Source: Gorillibacterium sp. | GTDB taxonomy: Bacteria; Bacillota; Bacilli; Paenibacillales; NBRC-103111 | NCBI GenBank assembly: GCA_014380705.1 | Contig: JACMJI010000265.1 | Span: 1-5,189, forward strand | Direction of reading: 5' to 3' | DNA: 5,189 nucleotides | In this document: one piece after another, positions 1-5,189 of the stretch | Numbering within the stretch: the first letter of the stretch is position 1 | How the letters are laid out: each line of letters starts with the position of its first letter | Position numbers and translations under genes: made by a program | Notes under the pieces: generated by a model | The model's database searches: none | Told to the model about the DNA's origin: nothing | The model's input: only the letters and a program-made list of their open reading frames with translations

Positions 1-728
1 CCATCTCTATAGCTTTGGCTATGCAAGCGTTATTCTTTGGAGATGGCGGAATTCTCTCGCTTGGGGTTAACTGCTTCAACATGGCTTTTGTCATGCCGTT
101 TACTGCCTATTACCTTTTTAAGCTGATCAGCAGCCGATTATCCGGACAAAAGGGAAGAACAGTCGCTGCCCTTATTGCCGGCTACCTTTCCTTGAATGTC
201 GCTGCATTCCTAACTGCATTGGAGTTCGGTATACAGCCATCATTATTCACGGACAGCGCAGGTTTGCCCTTGTATGGTCCTTATGGGTTTGGCACCGCGA
301 TTCCTGCTATGATGATTCCCCATCTACTTGTGGTTGGGATTCTTGAAGGGCTGGTGACAGCTGGTGTCTATCGTTATGTCAGCAGGGTTTCTCCAGAGTT
401 TATCTATGAGGGAAGTTTAAAAAAGATAAAGTATGCTTATTTGCACCTCGCGGTAATGGTTCTGCTGACGCCTCTTGGACTCCTTGCTGCGGGAACAGCT
501 TGGGGAGAATGGGGTCCGGATGAACTTCGGAGCTCGATTGGCTTTCTACCTAAGGGAATGAAGAGCGGGTTACATTTTGCGGCACCCCTTGCAGACTATT
601 CCTTGCCCAAAATCCATGCCATTGTTGGCTATAGTCTATCTGCTTTGATTGGGGCGGCCCTGATTATGCTGTTCTTCAGAATTGCGGGTAAAGCAGCCTC
701 CTCTAAAGCCCGAAAGCGAACCCCATGA
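1..728 (+). CDS. cbiM: CbiM/LarMN-type nickel (cobalt) ECF transporter substrate-binding membrane component, 5'-truncated by window edge
   Basis: This is the substrate-specific membrane component of an energy-coupling-factor Ni2+/Co2+ importer. The frame is open to the left edge (first full codon at base 3), so the TTG at 15 and ATG at 21 are internal codons and not starts. The visible part has the CbiM core (QALFFGDGG, then GVNCFNMAFVMPF, bases 24-101) and the IPHLLVVGILEGLVT segment around 315-359. About five hydrophobic stretches are visible. The C-terminal part (GLLAAGTAWGEWGPDEL, later ADYSLP, then a last membrane helix and a basic tail) resembles the CbiN/PDGLE-like extension of fused M-N proteins such as LarMN. 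By family length roughly 100 N-terminal residues are missing, including the metal-liganding N-terminus, so ion specificity cannot be read here. Nickel is inferred from the downstream NPN genes. The stop overlaps the cbiQ start (ATGA). Confidence 0.9.
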   Translation, partial: ISIALAMQALFFGDGGILSLGVNCFNMAFVMPFTAYYLFKLISSRLSGQKGRTVAALIAGYLSLNVAAFLTALEFGIQPSLFTDSAGLPLYGPYGFGTAIPAMMIPHLLVVGILEGLVTAGVYRYVSRVSPEFIYEGSLKKIKYAYLHLAVMVLLTPLGLLAAGTAWGEWGPDELRSSIGFLPKGMKSGLHFAAPLADYSLPKIHAIVGYSLSALIGAALIMLFFRIAGKAASSKARKRTP

Positions 729-1510
729 TCGAGGACTGGTTACTTGTCAAAGAGGACTATCATCCCAGCAAGGGTAAGGACAAGTTTATTGATCAAAGCA
801 TTCTCTCCTTTCTGAAAGCAATAGCGCTAATTAGACAGAACAGTGCGCTAAGCTCGCTTACTCGCATAAACCCATCTTTACGTGTAATCAGCACACTCTT
901 AGGGCTGGTGCTCATATCCCTCACCCGAAGCTTCCCTTTTCTGTTGATCATCGATGGGTTGTTGCTGATTGAGTGGATCCAACTGAACCGCGTGGAGCGG
1001 AAACGTGCGATTATACTCAGTCTGGTGTTCCCGCTGATTGCATTCATCGCTTTAATTCCAGCCATGCTCCAAGGGAATTTCTCAAATAGCCTGCTGCTTT
1101 GTCAGAAGATGGCTACTAGTATTTTGTTGGTGCAATCGTTGTCTTTGCGTACCCCATGGAATGAGCTCACCAAAGCCTTGAAATCAATCTTTGTCCCCGA
1201 TCTGGTGATATGGATAATGGATATTACATTGAAATATATTGTCCTGCTAGGAGATTACTCGACGAATTTACTGTTTGCGTTAAAACTGAGATCTGTCGGT
1301 CAGACAGGGGATAAATTTGGCGCAGTTTCTGGTATTATAGGCGGACTGTTTCTGAAATCCTGCCGTATGGGAGAAGAGATGGCTGAAGCGATGGAATGCA
1401 GAGGTTTTGTGGGAGAATACCGGGTACCGACAAGGCGTAGTTTTACCCGGATCGATTACCTGTATATCCTGCTGAATCTGCTGCTGGCTAGCTTTTTTCT
1501 TTTTCAATAA
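725..1510 (+). CDS. cbiQ: CbiQ/LarQ-type ECF transporter transmembrane (T) component
   Basis: A 261-residue EcfT-family permease that would couple the ATPase to the CbiM/LarMN substrate component in the cytoplasmic membrane. The N-terminus (EDWLLVKEDY, then KDKFIDQSIL, residues 3-27) is typical of CbiQ/NikQ proteins. Hydrophobic segments lie roughly at 54-67, 69-87, 94-113, 157-177 and 244-260. The cytoplasmic coupling region holds LKLRS (186-190) and AMECRGF (222-228); the latter matches the x-R-G coupling motif of EcfT proteins that contacts the ATPase. The start is the ATG of an ATGA overlap with the upstream stop. No purine-rich ribosome site is visible in the 25 bases before it, so translation is probably coupled to the upstream gene. 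The family assignment is firm. Nickel rather than cobalt as substrate is an inference from the operon. Confidence 0.93.
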   Translation: MIEDWLLVKEDYHPSKGKDKFIDQSILSFLKAIALIRQNSALSSLTRINPSLRVISTLLGLVLISLTRSFPFLLIIDGLLLIEWIQLNRVERKRAIILSLVFPLIAFIALIPAMLQGNFSNSLLLCQKMATSILLVQSLSLRTPWNELTKALKSIFVPDLVIWIMDITLKYIVLLGDYSTNLLFALKLRSVGQTGDKFGAVSGIIGGLFLKSCRMGEEMAEAMECRGFVGEYRVPTRRSFTRIDYLYILLNLLLASFFLFQ

Positions 1511-1520
1511 GTAAGGCGGT

Positions 1521-1526
1521 AAGGAG
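1521..1526 (+). promoter_or_regulatory. Shine-Dalgarno site of cbiO
   Basis: AAGGAG lies eight bases before the ATG at 1535 and fixes that start. A second GTAAGG copy (1511-1516) lies just upstream of the GTAAGG at 1519-1524 that contains part of the site, but it is too far from the ATG to be the main site. Confidence 0.85.
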
Positions 1527-1534
1527 TAGATTGG

Positions 1535-2260
1535 ATGATTCAGTTGAAGGATGTTTCATTTTTATATAAGGAGAAAACAGCGCTTGAGCGTGTGAACCTT
1601 CATGTGCATACAGGGGAAGCTGTCGCCATTCTTGGTCCCAACGGCAGCGGGAAATCTACTTTGCTCAAGCTGCTGAATGGGCTCGTCTTTCCTAGTGAAG
1701 GCAGCTATAGGTTTGACCAGATGGAGATCTCCCAGGCGCTGCTTAAGGATCCTACAATTTCTAAGAGGTTTCACCAGCGGGTCGGCTTTGTGTTTCAGAA
1801 TTCTGACACCCAGCTTTTTTGTTCAACGGTGTTTGAGGAAGTTGCTTTTGGTCCGATGCAGATGGGTTTACCAGAGGCCGAAGTTCACAGGAGAGTTAGG
1901 GATTGTCTTGCTCTATTGCATATTGAAAAAATCAGCGATGAGCATCCCTACAATCTCAGCGGCGGTGAAAAGAAGCGAACAGCGATCGCCGCGGTTCTAG
2001 CTATGAACCCGGAGGTAATCGTTCTGGATGAACCGATGAACGGGATTGACCCGAAGGGCAAAGCATTTTTACGTGAGCTATTGATTCGATTGAATCGCAG
2101 CGGCAAGACTATTCTATGCGCTACCCATGATTTTCAGTATTTGGACGGTGTTTTTAGCCGAGCTATTGTATTCTCCGAAGGACATCGGATCATTCGAGAC
2201 GACAGTTATACGCACGTCATGGCTGATACCACATTTCTAGCTATGCACAACATGATCTAA
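1535..2260 (+). CDS. cbiO: CbiO/LarO-type ECF transporter ATP-binding (A) component
   Basis: A 241-residue ABC ATPase powering the CbiMQO-type importer; it probably acts as a dimer on the inner face of the membrane. All nucleotide-binding motifs are intact: Walker A GPNGSGKST (34-42), Q-loop glutamine Q88 in GFVFQNSDTQLF, signature LSGGEKKR (141-148), Walker B VIVLDEP with catalytic E166 (161-167), D-loop NGIDP (169-173) and switch histidine H198 in CATHDF. The segment after the Q-loop (STVFEEVAFGP, 97-107) is characteristic of ECF A components. The start is supported by AAGGAG at 1521-1526, eight bases upstream. It follows cbiQ by 24 bases and precedes larC by 21. There is only one ATPase gene, as usual for Ni/Co ECF systems, which form A homodimers. 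The family is certain; the metal transported is inferred from the neighbours. Confidence 0.95.
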   Translation: MIQLKDVSFLYKEKTALERVNLHVHTGEAVAILGPNGSGKSTLLKLLNGLVFPSEGSYRFDQMEISQALLKDPTISKRFHQRVGFVFQNSDTQLFCSTVFEEVAFGPMQMGLPEAEVHRRVRDCLALLHIEKISDEHPYNLSGGEKKRTAIAAVLAMNPEVIVLDEPMNGIDPKGKAFLRELLIRLNRSGKTILCATHDFQYLDGVFSRAIVFSEGHRIIRDDSYTHVMADTTFLAMHNMI

Positions 2261-2268
2261 AAAGAAGC

Positions 2269-2273
2269 GGGAG
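2269..2273 (+). promoter_or_regulatory. Probable Shine-Dalgarno site of larC
   Basis: GGGAG lies eight bases before the ATG at 2282. It is weaker than the sites of the other genes. A GAAGG (2277-2281) directly abuts the ATG and is too close to serve. The conserved N-terminus MKILYYDCFSG supports this start independently. Confidence 0.6.
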
Positions 2274-2281
2274 CGTGAAGG

Positions 2282-3571
2282 ATGAAAATCTTGTATTACG
2301 ATTGTTTCTCGGGCATCAGCGGGGATATGAATCTAGGGGCACTGATCGATGTTGGAGTAGACCCTGATTACTTCATGGCGGAGATTGCCAAGCTTAACTT
2401 AAACGGAGAATATGAAATTCGGATCAAGAAGGCTTTGAAGAAAGGCATCAGCGGCACCAAGGTTGACGTTATTCTCAAGCAACGGAACCCTTTCCACATG
2501 ATCGGGCATAAGCACGGCCACGAGCACGGCCACGAGCATGGGCACGAGCATGGCCACGAGCATGGCCATGAGCATGGGCACGAGCATGGGCACGAGCACC
2601 ATGATCGAAATGTTAGTGCAATAGAACAAATCATTCAAAGCAGTTCGCTCTCGGATGAGGTAAAGGCGTTCAGCATGAAAATGTTTATGAAGGTTGCTGT
2701 AGCTGAGGCCAAGGTTCATGGCAAGCCGCTCCATGAGGTGCATTTTCATGAGGTGGGTGCGATTGATTCTATCGTGGACATTGTCGGGGCAGCGATCTGC
2801 TTAGATTATCTGCACGTAGATAAGATCATGGGCTCTCCTGTCCAAGTAGGAGGGGGCTTCGTTAAATGCGCGCATGGCCTAATTCCCGTCCCTGCTCCAG
2901 CTACTGTGGAGATTTTGAAGGGGATTCCAATCAAGTCTGGTCTGGTTCCCTTTGAGACGACAACGCCTACGGGTGCTGCTATATTAGCTGCTGTTGTTGA
3001 GGAGTTTACCGATAAGAACGAATTTACCATTGAGAAGATTGGCTACGGTATTGGCAACCGCGAGTTGGAGATCCCTAACGTTTTGCGAGTATATTTGGGT
3101 ACGGAAGGGAAGAAAGAGACCAAAGAATATCAATATCTTCTCGAGACTAATATAGATGACATGAACCCGGAGCTCTATCCCTATGTGGAGGAGCAGCTTT
3201 TTGAGAAAGGCGCTTCGGATGTTTTCAAAACCCCGATTATCATGAAAAAAGGAAGACCCGCCATCAAGCTGAGCGTTCTGGTGAGCGAGGAGCGGGAGCA
3301 GGCTGTGCTAGAGGTTATTTTCCAGGAAACAACCTCGCTTGGAATTAGAAAATATCTTGTAGATAAGATTATGCTAGATCGCGATTTCGTCAAGCTGAGC
3401 ACATGTTATGGCGAGGTAACGATCAAGAACGCTTACTTTCAGGGAAAGCTGGTCAAATATAAACCGGAATATGAGGACTGCAAAAGGCTAGCCCAAGAAA
3501 ATCAGGTTCCTATTTCTACTATTTATCGAGAAATAACCAAGGCATACGAGGAGAATCTAGATGATAAATAA
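2282..3571 (+). CDS. larC: LarC, nickel insertase for the nickel-pincer nucleotide cofactor
   Basis: LarC performs the last step of NPN synthesis, CTP-dependent insertion of Ni2+ into the dithiolated pyridinium nucleotide in the cytoplasm. This 429-residue protein has the family N-terminus YYDCFSGISGDMNLGALIDVG (residues 5-25; key DCFSGISGDM), a His-rich linker (76-107, 17 of 32 residues are His), VHFHEVGAIDSIVDIVGAA (153-171) with likely metal-binding His/Glu/Asp, PVPAPAT (202-208), TTTPTGAAIL (226-235) and GYGIGNRE (254-261). The C-terminal LarC2 part follows: ETNIDDMNPE (288-297) and KTPIIMKKGRPA (316-327). Both halves are in one frame, unlike L. plantarum, where larC1 and larC2 are joined by a programmed frameshift. 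A modest ribosome site GGGAG (2269-2273) lies eight bases before the ATG. The end overlaps larE by 11 bases. Confidence 0.95.
   Translation: MKILYYDCFSGISGDMNLGALIDVGVDPDYFMAEIAKLNLNGEYEIRIKKALKKGISGTKVDVILKQRNPFHMIGHKHGHEHGHEHGHEHGHEHGHEHGHEHGHEHHDRNVSAIEQIIQSSSLSDEVKAFSMKMFMKVAVAEAKVHGKPLHEVHFHEVGAIDSIVDIVGAAICLDYLHVDKIMGSPVQVGGGFVKCAHGLIPVPAPATVEILKGIPIKSGLVPFETTTPTGAAILAAVVEEFTDKNEFTIEKIGYGIGNRELEIPNVLRVYLGTEGKKETKEYQYLLETNIDDMNPELYPYVEEQLFEKGASDVFKTPIIMKKGRPAIKLSVLVSEEREQAVLEVIFQETTSLGIRKYLVDKIMLDRDFVKLSTCYGEVTIKNAYFQGKLVKYKPEYEDCKRLAQENQVPISTIYREITKAYEENLDDK
2513..2596 (+). repeat. 12-bp in-frame tandem repeat (7 units) encoding (His-Gly-His-Glu)7 in LarC
   Basis: Seven consecutive 12-base units of form CAy GGs CAy GAG encode HGHE exactly seven times (LarC residues 78-105), preceded by GHK and followed by HHD. 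The protein unit is perfect. The DNA units differ only at third positions: His CAC/CAT and Gly GGC/GGG. Units 1 and 2 are identical to each other, as are units 3, 6 and 7. The unit length is a multiple of three, so changes in copy number would keep the frame. The alternating histidines suggest Ni2+ (or Zn2+) binding or storage that feeds the insertase; this role is inferred. Confidence 0.95.
3548..3553 (+). promoter_or_regulatory. Shine-Dalgarno site of larE inside the larC coding end
   Basis: GAGGAG lies seven bases before the larE ATG at 3561. It is embedded in the last codons of larC (the EEN residues), so ribosomes finishing larC cover and clear it. This fits coupled translation of the two enzymes. 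Confidence 0.85.
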
Positions 3572-4370
3572 CAGCAAATACGAAGCATTGATCGCTTATC
3601 TGAAAAAGCTGGATCGGGTCGTACTCGCTTTTTCTGGTGGGGTGGACAGCACGTTTCTACTGAAAGCGGCCCAAGAAGCATTGGGCGAGAATTTAAAGGC
3701 CGTTACGATTTTGTCCCCCTATATTCCGAAATGGGAAATTGCTGAGGCCAAAGAGCTTGCTGAGAAACTAGGTGTGGCTTATGAGATTATTGAGGCTCCC
3801 TTAATTGATGATATTAAATTTAACCCGGAAAATCGCTGCTACCTTTGTAAAACCGCTGTATTTAGCATGATTAAAGACCTTGCCCAAAAAGAAGGGTACC
3901 CTTACGTCATTGATGGCACTAATTTTGACGATATTCATGACTATAGACCGGGGTTAAAGGCTTTGTCCGAGCTTCATGTCAAAAGTCCCTTATTAGACTG
4001 TGAGTTAACCAAAGCGGAGATTCGCAGCTTTTCCAAGGAACTGGGCCTGCCGACATGGGACAAGCCGCCGTATGCCTGCCTTTTGACTAGAATTCCATAT
4101 GGTGAAGAGTTGAAGGTAGAAGATTTTGAGAAGATCGAAAAAGCCGAAAAGTATATGATGGACATTGGCTTCCGGGCGATCCGGGTAAGATGCCATGGCA
4201 ACCTGGCCAGGATTGAAGTGGACCGTAAGGACCGCAGCAGGCTGTTTGACGAAGCTTTACTAGATCGTATCTCGGCTAAGTTCAAGGATTTTGGCTTCAA
4301 ATACGTGTCTATGGATATGGAAGGCTATCGGACGGGAAGCCTGAACGAAACGATTGTGATTCCAGGTTAA
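3561..4370 (+). CDS. larE: LarE, ATP-dependent sulfur transferase for nickel-pincer nucleotide synthesis
   Basis: LarE adenylates the carboxyl groups of pyridinium-3,5-biscarboxylate mononucleotide with ATP and replaces them by thiocarboxylates, giving the substrate for LarC. This 269-residue protein has the PP-loop SGGVDS (residues 25-30), the characteristic NRCYLCK (91-97), VIDGTNFDD (116-124), DYRPG (127-131), the active-site segment WDKPPYACLLTRIPYGEEL (166-184) and RIEVD (217-221). Cysteines are C93, C96, C147, C173 and C211. C173 probably corresponds to the sulfur-handling cysteine (Cys176 in L. plantarum). The added CxxC pair suggests the three-cysteine, [4Fe-4S]-type LarE. The ATG lies seven bases after GAGGAG (3548-3553) and inside the 3' end of larC in another frame, so the two genes are probably translationally coupled. 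The PP-loop is shared with NAD and GMP synthetases, but the remaining motifs and context are specific for LarE. Confidence 0.95.
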   Translation: MINNSKYEALIAYLKKLDRVVLAFSGGVDSTFLLKAAQEALGENLKAVTILSPYIPKWEIAEAKELAEKLGVAYEIIEAPLIDDIKFNPENRCYLCKTAVFSMIKDLAQKEGYPYVIDGTNFDDIHDYRPGLKALSELHVKSPLLDCELTKAEIRSFSKELGLPTWDKPPYACLLTRIPYGEELKVEDFEKIEKAEKYMMDIGFRAIRVRCHGNLARIEVDRKDRSRLFDEALLDRISAKFKDFGFKYVSMDMEGYRTGSLNETIVIPG

Positions 4371-4382
4371 TCCGATTTGGAC

Positions 4383-4387
4383 AGGAG
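4383..4387 (+). promoter_or_regulatory. Shine-Dalgarno site of larB
   Basis: AGGAG lies six bases before the ATG at 4394, in the 23-base gap after larE. It supports the chosen start, as does the typical LarB N-terminus that follows. Confidence 0.85.
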
Positions 4388-4393
4388 AAGCAG

Positions 4394-5140
4394 ATGAACA
4401 AAGAAGAGATCAGAAAGCTGCTTGAAGCGGTGCAAAATAGTGAGGTAAATGTTGAAGAAGCAATGGGTCAGCTTGAGGATTTACCTTTTAAGGACTTGGG
4501 TTTCGCCTTAATCGACAACCATCGCGAAATTCGGGTGGGTTATCCTGAGGTCATCTATTGCGCGGGTAAAACAGTAGAGCAATTGCAGCAAATCATTCAA
4601 TATATGCTGACCAAGGATAATAATATATTGGCGACCCGAGCCACTGTTGAGATGTATCAGGCCGTGTTGGAAATCTGCAGCGATGCTGAATATAATTCGC
4701 TTGGGCGGACAATTACGATTCGCAGAAAGCCAGAGATGCTTACCGACAGCTACATTGCTATTGTATCGGCAGGTACTTCCGATTTACCTGTAGTGGAAGA
4801 GGCTGTGGAAACCGCTAAAATTCTTGGCAATCGAGTGGAGAGAATCATCGACGTCGGCGTTGCTGGAATCCACCGACTTTTTGCTAGAATGGAACTAATT
4901 CGTGGGGCCAAGGTCATCATCGTTGTGGCTGGTATGGAGGGAGCGCTCGCAAGCGTCATGGGCGGCTTGGTCGATAAGCCGATCATTGCTGTTCCAACCA
5001 GTATTGGCTATGGTGCCAACTTTGGCGGCGTGTCCGCGCTCCTGTCCATGCTAAACAGTTGTGCCAGTGGAGTAAGTGTGGTTAACATTGATAATGGCTT
5101 CGGGGCCGCTTACTGCGCCAGCATGATTAATAAGTTGTAG
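4394..5140 (+). CDS. larB: LarB, NaAD carboxylase/hydrolase (first step of nickel-pincer nucleotide synthesis)
   Basis: LarB carboxylates C5 of the nicotinic acid ring of NaAD and cleaves the phosphoanhydride, yielding pyridinium-3,5-biscarboxylate mononucleotide and AMP. The 248-residue protein has a LarB-specific N-terminal part with DNHREIRVGYPEVIYCAGKT (41-60) and a C-terminal PurE-like (AIR carboxylase) domain. That domain shows SAGTSDLPV (125-133), DVGVAGIHR (153-161), AGMEGAL (179-185), PTSIGYGANFGG (201-212), LSMLNSCASG (217-226) and NIDNGFGAA (231-239). C223 in NSCASG probably matches the cysteine (Cys221 in L. plantarum) that forms a covalent adduct with the pyridinium ring. AGGAG at 4383-4387 lies six bases before the ATG, and the gap from larE is 23 bases. 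PurE itself is excluded by the N-terminal half, the length and the neighbours. Confidence 0.95.
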   Translation: MNKEEIRKLLEAVQNSEVNVEEAMGQLEDLPFKDLGFALIDNHREIRVGYPEVIYCAGKTVEQLQQIIQYMLTKDNNILATRATVEMYQAVLEICSDAEYNSLGRTITIRRKPEMLTDSYIAIVSAGTSDLPVVEEAVETAKILGNRVERIIDVGVAGIHRLFARMELIRGAKVIIVVAGMEGALASVMGGLVDKPIIAVPTSIGYGANFGGVSALLSMLNSCASGVSVVNIDNGFGAAYCASMINKL

Positions 5141-5189
5141 GAAGCTCATATGCAAGTGTGGTGACTCGTAATTGGAAACTTTGAAAAAA
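5141..5189. other. Non-coding tail after larB, no recognisable feature
   Basis: The 49 bases after the larB stop contain no convincing hairpin with a T-run, so no intrinsic terminator is visible, and no open frame of meaningful length. The ATG at 5150 stops after four codons and the GTG at 5161 after seven. The operon could continue past the edge, for example into a larA-type gene, but nothing here shows it. Confidence 0.5.

Noticed and set aside
15..23. TTG (15) or ATG (21) as the start of the first gene
   Set aside because: The frame continues upstream without a stop to the window edge, and the sequence here is already internal to the CbiM core (QALFFGDGG).
1677..2000. Overlapping plus-strand frame of 107 codons within cbiO
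   Set aside because: It runs out of frame through the Q-loop and signature region of an intact ABC ATPase, has no family-like sequence of its own, and is explained as a shadow frame.
1..2260. Cobalt uptake for cobalamin synthesis, as the Cbi family names suggest
   Set aside because: No cobalamin biosynthesis genes are present, and the transporter is followed at once by three NPN cofactor genes, so nickel is the more likely substrate. Cobalt cannot be excluded because the metal-binding N-terminus of CbiM is outside the window.
2513..2596. CRISPR-like or regulatory repeat array
   Set aside because: The units are contiguous with no spacers, only 12 bases long, in frame and varying only at silent positions, so this is a protein-coding tandem repeat.
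2368..2749. Antisense open frames across the His-rich region that would encode Cys-Pro-rich or Val-Leu-Met-rich repeat proteins
   Set aside because: They are the reverse-complement readings of the 12-bp larC repeat. The stop-free stretch is a by-product of the CAy/GGs/GAG codons, no ribosome site was noted, and larC on the other strand has strong family motifs.
5150..5189. A small gene or the start of the next gene in the tail
   Set aside because: ATG and GTG candidates stop within a few codons. A TTG at 5172 stays open only because the window ends, and no ribosome site precedes it.

Overview
The window carries one uninterrupted plus-strand gene cluster of six tightly packed genes. From left to right they are the C-terminal part of a CbiM-type (LarMN-like) nickel/cobalt transporter component, CbiQ/LarQ (ECF permease), CbiO/LarO (ECF ATPase), LarC, LarE and LarB. 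Apart from the 49 bases at the right edge, every gap is 24 bases or less. Two junctions overlap: cbiM/cbiQ by 4 bases and larC/larE by 11. No internal terminator or obvious internal promoter was seen, so this looks like a single operon whose promoter lies upstream of the window.

The genes form one pathway. The CbiMQO energy-coupling-factor transporter would import Ni2+. LarB, LarE and LarC together make the nickel-pincer nucleotide (NPN) cofactor: LarB carboxylates and hydrolyses nicotinic acid adenine dinucleotide (NaAD), LarE adds sulfur, and LarC inserts nickel in a CTP-dependent step. NPN is the cofactor of LarA-family racemases and epimerases, first known from lactate racemase. No LarA-type apoenzyme and no regulator are present, so the enzyme served cannot be named from this window. 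This is a known pathway in an unusually complete and compact arrangement, not an undescribed system.

The most distinctive details are these. LarC contains an expanded His-Gly-His-Glu tandem repeat: seven perfect protein units encoded by a degenerate 12-bp DNA repeat. LarC is one continuous reading frame, unlike the frameshift-dependent larC1/larC2 of Lactiplantibacillus plantarum. LarE has a CxxC pair plus a third cysteine in the active-site segment, which suggests the iron-sulfur type of LarE rather than the sacrificial-cysteine type.

The Shine-Dalgarno sites (AAGGAG, GAGGAG, AGGAG), the moderate base composition and the protein style point to a Gram-positive Bacillota host, perhaps Paenibacillus-like or a spore-forming clostridial relative. 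The genus is a guess. The left edge cuts the transporter gene, and the last 49 bases hold no recognisable gene.
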